Assembly (NCBI GenBank): GCA_964487415.1
Contig: CAZAPQ010000126.1
Location: forward strand, 1-64,000
DNA length: 64,000 bases
Direction of reading: 5' to 3'
Origin: DRVV01 sp964487415
Lineage (GTDB): Archaea > Thermoproteota > Bathyarchaeia > Bathyarchaeales > Bathycorpusculaceae
Position numbers and translations under genes: made by a program. Positions 25,943 to 34,307 of the stretch are shown one piece after another. How positions within the stretch are numbered: the first letter of the stretch is position 1; each line of letters begins with the position of its first letter. The notes below the pieces were generated by a model. It did not search any database. It worked only from the letters and a program-made list of their open reading frames with translations, and was not told where the DNA came from.

Positions 25943-26871
25943 TCCATTTTAATGGCGGACTTTAAGGCTCTAAGCAGTTCTTCGACGTTCCCAAAAGTTT
26001 TTGAAGGCAGTTTAGCCAGTAACTCTGCAAGCCGAACCTGTTTTCCCTCCTCAATTTCTACAAGTCTCCACCCGATTTTTTTAACTAGTACACTTTTAGG
26101 CGCTGGATAACGCGTTTTCTCCACAACACTTCTAACGGAATCCAACCCAACTGAACCTGTGATTTTTGGAAAACTTCCTTTAGATAGATAATGCATAAAA
26201 CGCAGGCCATCCTCAAACATGGAAAGATTATTAAAAAGTACATAAACTATTTTGCCCTCATCTTCAAAGGGTTTAACGAGTTCCAAAAGCCTTTGCAGTT
26301 CTACGTCACTGTACTGGTAGTAGTAAAGCTCCTCGCCCAAGCCATGAAGCCTAAAGTAGGCTATTTTGCTGGTATATGCTGGCATAAGCCTAAACGGATC
26401 CGTCACATGCACCACATCTAGTGCGCTTAAGATTTCGCCAAGTTTTTCATGTATTTCCTGCTTTTCCCACTCCGGTCCACGGGTCTCCCACATTAGAACC
26501 AGGTCTTCACGTTCTATTCCTTTAAAGAATCTTTCAGCAGCGTCAAGTTTATCTGGTCTAAAGGAGCCGGGTGTCTGAATAAGCAGTATCTTCGAATTTA
26601 ATGCTTTGCATATTTGCTTCATTCGTTCAAAAGCTTGAAGACTAACGTCGTCCAACCTCATTTTAGACTTGTGACTTATATCCTGATGGGCTTTAACTGT
26701 GAACTCGAAGTTTTCCGGAGCTTTTTCACGCCAGCCTTTCACCGTTTCTATTCGCGGGTATTCGTAAAAAGTGCTGTTTAACTCAACCAGCTTATAGTTT
26801 TCAAAATATCGTTTCATTGATGTTGGAAATCCGCAACATCCAACTTTGATCATGGCATATGGGCCTGCCAT
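25939..26871 (-). CDS. DUF72 domain-containing protein
   Basis: About 310 residues. IKVGCCGFPTSMKRYFENY, VELNSTFYEYPR and FEFTVKAHQDISH are the hallmark DUF72 motifs of a TIM-barrel family with no established reaction. The C-terminal 60 residues form an extra helical segment. The ATG overlaps the stop of the upstream HTH gene (TGATG), so the two are translationally coupled. It overlaps the convergent UDG gene by 4 nt. Confidence 0.85.
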   Translation of the reverse strand: MAGPYAMIKVGCCGFPTSMKRYFENYKLVELNSTFYEYPRIETVKGWREKAPENFEFTVKAHQDISHKSKMRLDDVSLQAFERMKQICKALNSKILLIQTPGSFRPDKLDAAERFFKGIEREDLVLMWETRGPEWEKQEIHEKLGEILSALDVVHVTDPFRLMPAYTSKIAYFRLHGLGEELYYYQYSDVELQRLLELVKPFEDEGKIVYVLFNNLSMFEDGLRFMHYLSKGSFPKITGSVGLDSVRSVVEKTRYPAPKSVLVKKIGWRLVEIEEGKQVRLAELLAKLPSKTFGNVEELLRALKSAIKMD

Positions 26872-27662
26872 CAAGTGCTAACTTTTGGGGGCGGACGTAA
26901 ATGCCTCCCCAGTTTTTTGTGTAGGGCTATTCTGTAAAGTTTTCTCAAAGACTTTATAAGCTGCTCCACGCTGGGCAGAGGAGTGTATAGCAAAGGTATG
27001 CGGTCATACTGTGCCAATCGGATGGAATACTCGTCAGGCTTAAATCCATGGTATACGGCAACTTTAGGTTTTAAGCTGCTCATCCTAACAAGCATCATAG
27101 GCGAAATTCTATTTTCAATATTTGTGAAAATGAGAGCTCTTTCTGTAGTGGCGCCAAAAAGTTGAGCATATTCAAAGCCGGAGAGGGTTTCCACAGCTTT
27201 CCCGCTATCTACGACAGTATACCCCCGAACCTCTCCAACATTAGAACTTGAGCATACAACGATTTCCCCTCTAATAGCCTTGCATAAGTATTCCACACGA
27301 ACTGGCATGGGGAATTCCCGCAGATCCAAAACAGCCATGCTTGGAGAGCTTGTTAAGATGGCGAACTCCCTTATGAAGCGGCCTCCACGTTCTTCATCAA
27401 TTTGTAGAAGAGCCCAAATGAACTTTCGCACGAACCTCGTTCCCGGGTTTTTCCTTCTGCCGCTTTCATAATCACTTATAACCGAAGGTGAAAGAAGCAT
27501 CTTCTCGGAGAGTGTTGCTTGGGAAACGGCAAAAAGCTCCCTCCATTTACGCATGGTCGCTCCTGGCTTATTTGAAAGGATAATCTCGCCGGCGATTCTC
27601 CTTGCTAGAACTTCGCGAACACTAGGAGATGTGGACATAAGATCGCTACCAGCCTGCCCCAT
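26871..27662 (-). CDS. XRE-type HTH regulator with C-terminal archaeal domain (COG1709 type)
   Basis: 263 residues. A Cro/CI-type HTH spans residues 35-75 (WRELFAVSQATLSEKMLLSP; SVISDYESGRR). The remaining 170 residues form the conserved ligand-domain-like region of archaeal COG1709 proteins. The ATG is preceded by GGGAG. It is coupled with the DUF72 gene (TGATG), so it may regulate or act with it. Two near-identical 10-mers upstream (27669-27678 and 27722-27731) could be operators. Confidence 0.8.
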   Translation of the reverse strand: MGQAGSDLMSTSPSVREVLARRIAGEIILSNKPGATMRKWRELFAVSQATLSEKMLLSPSVISDYESGRRKNPGTRFVRKFIWALLQIDEERGGRFIREFAILTSSPSMAVLDLREFPMPVRVEYLCKAIRGEIVVCSSSNVGEVRGYTVVDSGKAVETLSGFEYAQLFGATTERALIFTNIENRISPMMLVRMSSLKPKVAVYHGFKPDEYSIRLAQYDRIPLLYTPLPSVEQLIKSLRKLYRIALHKKLGRHLRPPPKVST

Positions 27663-27759
27663 TTTCTCCCTACGGAATCAAAAATATAAAGTATGCTAGC
27701 TATGATAATCTCATGTCACTTCCTATGGAATGAATATACTATTTTGCATAAATCACAAA

Positions 27760-28650
27760 TTAAATGATGAAAATTAGAACTGTTCCAGCTACAACCATTA
27801 CGGAGCCTAAACCGACGCTCGCTGTCACTTTTTCATGCAGAAATATCGCTCCCAATAGTGTTGAAAAAAGCGGCGTTGTAGAGGAAATAGGAACAGCTTG
27901 CGACTCTGAGATGTAGGCAAAACTTAAGATCAGGAAAAACCACCCTATTCCTAAGGCGATAATACCTCCTGACAATATCATGGCTAAAACCTTTCTCTTT
28001 ATCTTGAAAAAGCCTAAACCCCTATGAGTTATTGGCGCAATCACAAGCAAAATAGCGGCTATTGATATCACACGCAGAGTATTTATTGCCAACGCATGCT
28101 CAAGATCCGGGGTCTCTTGTAAGGCTAGATTCACCATAAAAATGCTTATAGACCAAATGACCGCCGTAGCCAATGCAATAACAATTCCCTTAATTAAAGA
28201 GTCCTTCCGCTCATTTTCAACCCCTTTGCCTCTTTCATAGCTTAGAAGCCATATCCCTAAAACAATCGTAAAAGCAGCTAAAACAACCTGAAATGTTACT
28301 TCCTCTTTAGCTAGCAAAACAGCCCAAATGATATTGAAAAGTGGATAGGTGCATGTGAGAGGTACAGCCCTACTTACTCCCAGTTTTTTCAAACTTAAAA
28401 GATAAAGGGTGTCGCCCAGTCCCAAACCCACAAGTCCACTTGTAGAGGCTAGTAAAAGTGCATGAATAGAGATGCTTGTTAAAGTTTTAAATCCAATTAA
28501 AGCTATGCAGAAAAGAAGAAATAATCCTGCCCCGAGGCACCGTATGGTATTGACTGGTAGGGGCTTAGTTTCGACTAAAGCTTTTTTATAGAGTATTGCT
28601 GAAGCAGTCCAACAAATAGCAGCGCCCAGCGCTGCGAATTCACCTATCAT
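27760..28650 (-). CDS. EamA/DMT superfamily transporter
   Basis: About 296 residues with ten predicted hydrophobic helices in two EamA repeats (residues 1-135 and 150-296). GLGLGDTLYLLSLKKLG and the second-half FAYISESQAVPISSTTPLFS are typical of the drug/metabolite exporter group. It probably exports an amino acid, nucleobase or similar small molecule; the substrate cannot be inferred. GGTGA lies 7 nt upstream of the ATG. Confidence 0.88.
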   Translation of the reverse strand: MIGEFAALGAAICWTASAILYKKALVETKPLPVNTIRCLGAGLFLLFCIALIGFKTLTSISIHALLLASTSGLVGLGLGDTLYLLSLKKLGVSRAVPLTCTYPLFNIIWAVLLAKEEVTFQVVLAAFTIVLGIWLLSYERGKGVENERKDSLIKGIVIALATAVIWSISIFMVNLALQETPDLEHALAINTLRVISIAAILLVIAPITHRGLGFFKIKRKVLAMILSGGIIALGIGWFFLILSFAYISESQAVPISSTTPLFSTLLGAIFLHEKVTASVGLGSVMVVAGTVLIFII

Positions 28651-28728
28651 CAAATCACCATTTATGCTTAGATGCTATCGCTAAAGCTGTTAAATACTTA
28701 AATGTTTCATAATATCTGTTCGGTTGAT

Positions 28729-29427
28729 ATGAACTTCGCAGTTTACTGGTGCGCAGAAGCCGTAAAACTGTTCCCCAAACTTTCTCTTGGAATCGGCATA
28801 ATCAGAAATGTACATGTGGAAAGGGAAAACGAGAAAATCAAAGAATTAAAGAGAATGGCTTACGAAGAGGTAAGAGCCAAATACGAAATTGAGAAATTAA
28901 AGGATAACCCTATAATAAGAGCCTATAGAGACTTTTACTGGAAACTGAATATAGATCCAACAAAGGTTAGACCATCAGGAGAAGCGTTGCTTAGGAGAGT
29001 TTTACATGGCAATGAGCTTCCAGTAATATCCACAGCTGTTGATGCCTATAACTTAGCTTCTATGAAAACCATGATTCCGGTGAGCGGCTTTGACCTTGAA
29101 AAACTTAAACCTCCATTTAATGTGCGGTTTGCAAATAGAGGCGAGGAGTTCCTTGGCATTGGAATGGAAAAGTCCATCACTTTAACAGAAAAAATGCTTG
29201 TTTTGTCTGATAGGGAAAGGATTCTGTGCATCTATCCCTATAGAGATGCAGACTATACGAAAATTACAGAGAAAACAAGGAATATTTTGATTGTTGGCTA
29301 TGGTGTTCCCGGAATAGAACGGCAACAACTCTTGGAAGCTGTTGAAACAGCCTTATCCTATATCCAAGCAGTTTCAGGCGGGGAGATTGAAATGCTTAAG
29401 GTTTTTAACCCCTCCCAAAATGCATAG
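28729..29427 (+). CDS. B3/B4 tRNA-binding domain protein (COG3382)
   Basis: About 232 residues. NPIIRAYRDFYWKLNIDPTK followed by RPSGEALLRRVL and STAVDAYNLASM are the signature of the B3/B4 editing-like domain of phenylalanyl-tRNA synthetase beta, here as a free-standing protein. Stand-alone versions may clear misacylated tRNA, but this is inference. GGTTGAT precedes the ATG at 28729. An upstream in-frame ATG at 28702 is less likely. Confidence 0.85.
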   Translation: MNFAVYWCAEAVKLFPKLSLGIGIIRNVHVERENEKIKELKRMAYEEVRAKYEIEKLKDNPIIRAYRDFYWKLNIDPTKVRPSGEALLRRVLHGNELPVISTAVDAYNLASMKTMIPVSGFDLEKLKPPFNVRFANRGEEFLGIGMEKSITLTEKMLVLSDRERILCIYPYRDADYTKITEKTRNILIVGYGVPGIERQQLLEAVETALSYIQAVSGGEIEMLKVFNPSQNA

Positions 29428-29456
29428 GGTGTTGTTAGTTGTTCTTTAAGGTTAAG

Positions 29457-30218
29457 ATGGAGGAAACTTCAAGGTTTAAGGAATCTAATATTGTCTTGGC
29501 CTTGGATTTTCCTTTTGAGCGGCTTGAAAACCGTGAATCTCTATATATTCGGGCAGAAAGCCTCATCGAAAGGGTGCATCCCTACATTTGCGCTGTAAAA
29601 TTCAATCATCATTTAACGCTCCCTCTGGGCTTGTTTGATGGTATTAAAAGGCTGATAAAAAAGGCCCACGACAAGGGACTATTAACAATCATGGACTGCA
29701 AGATCAATGATATAGGCTCTACAAATGAGGTGATTGCTGAGTATTATTATGCGGCTGGTTTTGATGCACTCATAGCCAACCCTTTCGTAGGATGGGATGA
29801 AGGACTAGAACCAGTGTTCAAGGTGGCTAAGGCTCTCAATAAGGGTGTAATACTGTTAGTCTATATGAGCCACAAGGGAGTGGCTGAAGGCTATGGCCAA
29901 ACAGTTCTAGATTATGATACAGGAAAGGAAACCCCTCAATATGTCCTATTTGCAAAAAGGGCTTTGAAATGGGGTGCAGACGGGGTCGTAGTTGGCGCTA
30001 CATACCCTGAAAAGGTAAGGGAAGTTTTTGGGATGCTTAAAGATGAAGTTCCAATATATTCACCGGGAATAGGCGTTCAGGGAGGCAAAATAGAATCCGC
30101 CTTAAAGGCAGGTGCCCGTTATCTTATTGTTGGACGTGCTATAACACTTTCAAATAATCCTAGCGAATCCGCCGAAAAAATTAGAAATATTGCAAGAGCG
30201 CTTAAAAAGTCGGTTTAA
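29457..30218 (+). CDS. pyrF: Orotidine 5'-phosphate decarboxylase
   Basis: About 253 residues. The catalytic Asp/Lys array is seen in IMDCKINDIGSTN, with VLALDF early and SPGIGVQGG plus YLIVGRAI binding phosphate. It makes UMP, the last step of de novo pyrimidine synthesis. Dihydroorotase (36806-38152) of the same pathway is elsewhere in the window. It lies 29 nt behind the B3/B4 gene. A TTG 18 nt upstream is an alternative start. Confidence 0.93.
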   Translation: MEETSRFKESNIVLALDFPFERLENRESLYIRAESLIERVHPYICAVKFNHHLTLPLGLFDGIKRLIKKAHDKGLLTIMDCKINDIGSTNEVIAEYYYAAGFDALIANPFVGWDEGLEPVFKVAKALNKGVILLVYMSHKGVAEGYGQTVLDYDTGKETPQYVLFAKRALKWGADGVVVGATYPEKVREVFGMLKDEVPIYSPGIGVQGGKIESALKAGARYLIVGRAITLSNNPSESAEKIRNIARALKKSV

Positions 30219-30220
30219 AG

Positions 30221-30373
30221 CTATCTTTCCCTTCGTTCCCATAATTCCTTCTTAAGCAGATCCCTTACAGCTGATCTTATCGCAGCGCTCCTGCTTGGGT
30301 ACATGTTAGCCCTCACAAGCTCATCTAAACCTTCAAGATAGGCTTCAGGCAACAATACTGTAACAAGTTTCAT
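30221..30373 (-). CDS. Small ribbon-helix-helix (CopG-like) protein
   Basis: 50 residues. KLVTVLLPEAYLEGLDELVR then YPSRSAAIRSAVRDLLKKEL is a complete ribbon-helix-helix fold, which dimerises and binds DNA through its N-terminal strands. The ATG at 30373 is chosen because GGAGAAGGGA precedes it; the upstream in-frame ATG codons have no such site. The gene is followed 3 nt later by the convergent end of pyrF. It may be a regulator or an antitoxin; no toxin motif is seen in the upstream gene. Confidence 0.8.
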   Translation of the reverse strand: MKLVTVLLPEAYLEGLDELVRANMYPSRSAAIRSAVRDLLKKELWERRER

Positions 30374-30424
30374 GCTCCCTTCTCCTCGGCATATTATATA
30401 CATATTATGCTGCAAATATAAAAT

Positions 30425-30781
30425 TTAATAGTTTCCCCAAACGACTTTTTCATTTACTTCTCGAAGGTCCCTCATTATTCTCTGAAATGTTTCCGATATA
30501 TCTTCTACGCGCATTGCGCGTCGGCATAACCCCTCTTGTATTGTTCCGGCGGCAATCAATAGACTTCCAAGAATGTCGCTTATCAAAGGCTCAGGGAAAA
30601 CTATTAATGCTAAACCGAGCTTGATGAGCCATGGTTTATTTCCGTTCTTCCATAGCTTTTTGGTAGTCCTGACCTCCTCCACAGTTTCCTTTAATATCCT
30701 CAAAAAATCCGTGTAACTCTCGCTCATTTCATTTGATATTTTGGGTATGTTTGAAATTGCTTTAACATCATTTGATTTCAT
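30425..30781 (-). CDS. Hypothetical protein with a central hydrophobic segment
   Basis: 118 residues. An amphipathic helical N-terminus (residues 15-45) leads into WLIKLGLALIVFPEPLISDI and LGSLLIAAGTI, one or two membrane-interacting helices (about 50-82). A charged helical tail follows. It ends 52 nt before the ribbon-helix-helix gene on the same strand. I do not recognise the family. The 250-nt spacer 30782-31031 on its upstream side holds no feature I can support beyond A/T-rich promoter-like sequence. Confidence 0.55.
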   Translation of the reverse strand: MKSNDVKAISNIPKISNEMSESYTDFLRILKETVEEVRTTKKLWKNGNKPWLIKLGLALIVFPEPLISDILGSLLIAAGTIQEGLCRRAMRVEDISETFQRIMRDLREVNEKVVWGNY

Positions 30782-31031
30782 TTTGATCCCGTTAAGACTT
30801 TTTCGTTTCGGAAGAGAAAAACTTTAACGCCCAAGAGTCTCCTTTTTCGGGTTGCTTCGCTCAGCATGAAGCTTTAAGTTTTAAAGTTTTACTTCAAAAT
30901 TGGGGCTTATTGTTATGGTTTTTGTACTGCGTATTGAAAATATTTGTTAAGAAGAATTTTGCAGCAACAAAAATGTTATTTTACAATTAGAAAGAATGTA
31001 ACCATTGGTTTACCAATAGCAAGGTGTCACA

Positions 31032-31502
31032 TTGGGCAATAAGCATTATGGATTTATTCTGATATCAGATGAAAAATGGTGGCGGAGGCTTTGCGAAAGA
31101 GTTAAGGATCCTCGTGAAGTTTATGCGTTTGTACGCAGAGGCCAAGTAGGACCTGTTAATGCTAAAAAACTTCTTTTTTATGTCAAACGTCCAGTGATGC
31201 AGGTTCAGGGAACCTCGGATTTTGTTGAGCGGATAGCTGGAGACTGTCAAAAGCTTTGGGAAAGGTATGGGCACGAAACATGTCTAAAATCATATAAAGA
31301 GTACCTAGATTTTCTCCGCGGAAACAGCAAAGCTACCTTCATTAGGTTCACAAACTTTCATAAACTTGAGATTCCTGTTTCATTAGAGCTATTGAAGAGA
31401 ATTTTGGGATTTTCAGTTATGCCTAGAGGCGGTAAATATATATGCTGGGAGGACGTGAATCAGATAACCGCTGAAGGATGTTTCGCCCATGGAAAGGTTT
31501 GA
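31032..31502 (+). CDS. DUF365-like (PUA/EVE-type fold) protein
   Basis: 156 residues. The opening strand GFILISDEKWWRRL, KKLLFYVKRPVMQVQGTSDF and the C-terminal IRFTNFHKLEIPVSLELLKR follow the pattern of DUF365/ASCH-like domains, which bind modified nucleic-acid bases or RNA. The start is TTG at 31032. Its end overlaps the GMP synthase start by 14 nt, so the two genes are coupled. The family assignment is from pattern memory. Confidence 0.62.
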   Translation: MGNKHYGFILISDEKWWRRLCERVKDPREVYAFVRRGQVGPVNAKKLLFYVKRPVMQVQGTSDFVERIAGDCQKLWERYGHETCLKSYKEYLDFLRGNSKATFIRFTNFHKLEIPVSLELLKRILGFSVMPRGGKYICWEDVNQITAEGCFAHGKV

Positions 31503-32691
31503 CCCCAAAGAATTTGTTGAGAAAAAGGTCGAGGATATTCGCAAAGAAATCAACGGTGAAAAGGCTTTAGTGGCTATTTCAGGCGGGGTGGACAGCACAA
31601 CATGCGCTGTTTTGACCCGCAAGGCCATAGGCGAAAACCTTGTTTGCGTATTTTTAGATGATGCTTTTATGCGTGAGGGTGAACCCGAACTAGTGGCTAA
31701 TATTCTCTCAAGAGAGCCTTTCAATGTATCAGTGAAAATAGTCAATGTTCGCGATCGTTTTCTTGATGCTATGAAGGGCCTAAAGGATGCCGAGGAAAAG
31801 CGAAAAAAGTTTCGTGAAACCTTTTATACAGTTTTAAGTGAAACAGCTAAAAAAGAAGGTTGTCGCGTCTTAGTTCAAGGCACAATCCGCGCTGACGTTG
31901 TAGAAACCGTTGGTGGTGTGAAAACCCAGCATAATGTCCTCGAGCAGATGGGCATAAATCCGCTTGAAAAATTCGGATTTAAAGTTGTTGAACCTCTTCT
32001 TGACCTTTACAAAGGACAGGTTAGAATGGTTGCAAGATACTTAAAATTGCCTCCAGAAATTTCTGAAAGGCAACCCTTCCCAGGGCCAGGCTTATCAGTG
32101 CGTGTTGTTGGGGAGATCCGTTTAGACAAGTTGGACACTCTGAAAAAGGCAACAGCCATTGTGGAGAGGGAACTTGAAGTGCACAGGCCAAGTCAATATT
32201 TCGCTGCAATAATTGATAATGAGGTGTCTTCGGATCATTATCTTGACGCACATATAAAGGAAATTGCCGCTCGCTATCTTAATGTTCCACATAAAAACGT
32301 TGAAGTGAAAATCTTTAGGGACCGCGCCACAGGGGTAATAAATAAAGAAAGACGCTATGGAAAAATTGTCGGTATAAAGTGTAAGACAGAAAACGGCGGC
32401 GCCTACCAGCTTCCAATACAAAGAATAATTGCCCTCCAGTCAAGAATAATAAACGATAATCCCGATGTAACAAGGGTTCTCTATGCTTTGAAATACCTAA
32501 CGGAACATAAGCCTTATATTATCAACATAAGGTCTATTCAGACAACGGACTTTTTGACAGCTAAGGTTTCAGAAATACCGTGGAATACCCTTAACAGAGC
32601 TGCCACGAGGATTCTCGAAAGTTGTCCGGAAGTTTCTGAAGTATACTATGATGTGACGCCTAAACCACCAGCAACAATAGAAATGGAGTAG
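31489..32691 (+). CDS. guaA: GMP synthase ATP-pyrophosphatase subunit (no glutaminase domain)
   Basis: 400 residues. The PP-loop VAISGGVDSTTCAVLTRKA is at residues 27-45. The GuaA dimerisation region (RQPFPGPGLSVRVVGE) follows, and the C-terminus PPATIEME fits the family. There is no class I amidotransferase domain, so glutamine hydrolysis must come from a separate subunit, as is usual in archaea. At 400 residues it is longer than the roughly 310 typical of archaeal subunit B. The extra residues fall between the dimerisation core and the C-terminal ITTDF-like motif (here IQTTDF). Confidence 0.88.
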   Translation: MERFDPKEFVEKKVEDIRKEINGEKALVAISGGVDSTTCAVLTRKAIGENLVCVFLDDAFMREGEPELVANILSREPFNVSVKIVNVRDRFLDAMKGLKDAEEKRKKFRETFYTVLSETAKKEGCRVLVQGTIRADVVETVGGVKTQHNVLEQMGINPLEKFGFKVVEPLLDLYKGQVRMVARYLKLPPEISERQPFPGPGLSVRVVGEIRLDKLDTLKKATAIVERELEVHRPSQYFAAIIDNEVSSDHYLDAHIKEIAARYLNVPHKNVEVKIFRDRATGVINKERRYGKIVGIKCKTENGGAYQLPIQRIIALQSRIINDNPDVTRVLYALKYLTEHKPYIINIRSIQTTDFLTAKVSEIPWNTLNRAATRILESCPEVSEVYYDVTPKPPATIEME

Positions 32692-32735
32692 TGGGTGCTA
32701 AACCTAAATAGTCCGATTCTACAAGTTTATGCTGG

Positions 32736-33068
32736 ATGGCTATGATTCGGGTTAGAGTGAACAAGATAGAATCAATCTATGATATTGATGGTAACCTTGG
32801 GAAGCGCATAGAACTTGTTGAAGAGCGTCCAACCCCACAACTTATAATCAAGCCGCACAGCGAGGAGGCAAGGCTTGTTCAGGAAGTTTTTCAAGCCCTA
32901 CAGCAGCAACTCCCATTCTTTCCAGCTAGGGCGCAGCTCACAGTTCCAAAGATAATCCTGTTCCTCACAGAGCAAGAGTATGAAAGCCTAGGAATCGACT
33001 TTGACGTTAACCAAGTTTACGAGATAACCCTAGATGGTCAAGCAATAAGATTCAAGAAAACTTCATAA
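32736..33068 (+). CDS. Conserved archaeal hypothetical, possibly arcadin-1-like
   Basis: 110 residues, alpha/beta. The C-terminal pattern LTEQEYESLGIDFDVNQVYE followed by DGQAIRFK reminds me of arcadin-1, an accessory protein of crenactin-type cytoskeletons, but I cannot verify this. It lies 44 nt after guaA. No crenactin gene is present in the window. Its end overlaps the convergent gene at 33052 by 17 nt. Confidence 0.5.
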   Translation: MAMIRVRVNKIESIYDIDGNLGKRIELVEERPTPQLIIKPHSEEARLVQEVFQALQQQLPFFPARAQLTVPKIILFLTEQEYESLGIDFDVNQVYEITLDGQAIRFKKTS

Positions 33069-33405
33069 TTTCCCTTCGAATCCTTTTTAGGGCAGAGTAC
33101 CTTGGATGAAAAGATAGCAGAAACATCATACCCCTTAAAGCTTTACAGATACTTTCTACACTTGGATCCTGATTTTTGTCACAGTAAAGCGGTATAGGCT
33201 CCCCATTTCCATCTTTAAAGTAAATGTAAAGCGTAGCATAGAACGTATCCCGCGTCTCCTTCAATTTTATGACTTCGACGTCTAAGCGAAGTTTCTTAGC
33301 CATTTTCCTAACGGCAGCGCTAACAGATCTTAACCTTTTTCTTTCATAATTGCCTGAAGAGTAAATTAGCAACTTCCCACAATTAATGTTCAAGGGTTTC
33401 ACCAA
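33052..33405 (-). CDS. Hypothetical basic protein
   Basis: 117 residues, strongly basic in the centre (NYERKRLRSVSAAVRKMAKK) with a beta-rich middle (FYATLYIYFKDGNGEPIPLY) and a helical end. The length and charge suggest nucleic-acid binding, but no known family is recognised. Start is TTG or the next codon GTG. It is a single-gene unit facing the arcadin-like gene. Confidence 0.5.
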   Translation of the reverse strand: MVKPLNINCGKLLIYSSGNYERKRLRSVSAAVRKMAKKLRLDVEVIKLKETRDTFYATLYIYFKDGNGEPIPLYCDKNQDPSVESICKALRGMMFLLSFHPRYSALKRIRREIMKFS

Positions 33406-33522
33406 AAGTGATTTTTAAGTCTCTATTTTTAAGATGGTTGGTGAATCAACAGGTTTGCACATGGAGAGAGTTAAGTTAAAGTGAAAAATCTAAGATTATT
33501 TTGCTCCTAAGGCGGCGTGAAG

Positions 33523-33801
33523 ATGTTGAAAATTAGAGCTCATGTATTTGTAAGTGGACGTGTCCAAGGAGTATTCTTTAGGTCAGAGACTAGACGTGAG
33601 GCTAAAAAGCACGGCGTCAAGGGTTGGGTCCGAAATTTACCGGATGGCAGGGTTGAGGCTGTTTTTGAAGGAGACGAAGAAGCGGTCAAAAAGCTTATAG
33701 AATTTTGCAAGCGTGGGCCGCCCTATGCCAAGGTTACAAAGGTTGAAGTCCTGTGGGAAAATTATACCAGCGAGTTCAGCGATTTTGAAATAAGATATTG
33801 A
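33523..33801 (+). CDS. acyP: Acylphosphatase
   Basis: About 92 residues. VFVSGRVQGVFFRSETRREA contains the phosphate-binding loop with catalytic Arg, and GVKGWVRNLPDGRVEAVFEG has the catalytic Asn. It hydrolyses acyl phosphates. The ATG is preceded by GGCGG; a GTG two codons earlier is also possible. It converges on the 33807 gene with a 5-nt gap. Confidence 0.94.
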   Translation: MLKIRAHVFVSGRVQGVFFRSETRREAKKHGVKGWVRNLPDGRVEAVFEGDEEAVKKLIEFCKRGPPYAKVTKVEVLWENYTSEFSDFEIRY

Positions 33802-33806
33802 AATTG

Positions 33807-34211
33807 TTATATTCTCTTTTTTGGAACGCGAAAGTGTGATTCCTTCCCTGCGCTTATATATTCCCCTCCAGCTTCCCGCACAATTGCAGCTATCCGTGCA
33901 AAGTTTTCTGATCCTAAAAACTGGCGGGGCTTTATCATTATGAAGTCGCCCCTATCCTCAAATGTGAGTAGGACCCCTAAATCTTCTGGGAAAATATTTT
34001 TAACGTCGCTTATTTCAACTTTCTCGATTTCTGTCGTTTTAGGTGCCGAAATGACCGGCGAGGGCGGGGATGGTGGGACCATCTGGGAAATTGCGATGGA
34101 TTTTAATGAGGTGGAAATCGTCCTTAAATCTTCGGAAACGCTGTTTAAAACCACCAGTAACTCGTCAACTTTTTCTATGAGTTTTTCAATTTTTTCCCTC
34201 TCCATGCTCAA
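33807..34211 (-). CDS. Hypothetical protein with coiled-coil N-terminus
   Basis: 134 residues. Residues 3-45 are a heptad-like helix (IEKLIEKVDELLVVLNSVSE), followed by a Pro-rich linker (VPPSPPSPVISAP) and a compact C-terminal domain of about 60 residues containing DFIMIKPRQFLGSENFARIA. The TTG start is supported by GGAGAGGG 7 nt upstream. It probably oligomerises. I do not recognise the family; the C-terminal domain could bind nucleic acid. Confidence 0.6.
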   Translation of the reverse strand: MSMEREKIEKLIEKVDELLVVLNSVSEDLRTISTSLKSIAISQMVPPSPPSPVISAPKTTEIEKVEISDVKNIFPEDLGVLLTFEDRGDFIMIKPRQFLGSENFARIAAIVREAGGEYISAGKESHFRVPKKRI

Positions 34212-34307
34212 GTCAAAGCCCTCTCCTAATTTTTCTTATATCCTGTTGGCGTATTTATTAATTGTTTATGCGTTTTAATATCTCCAGAAAATGGAGTTTC
34301 GGAGGAA

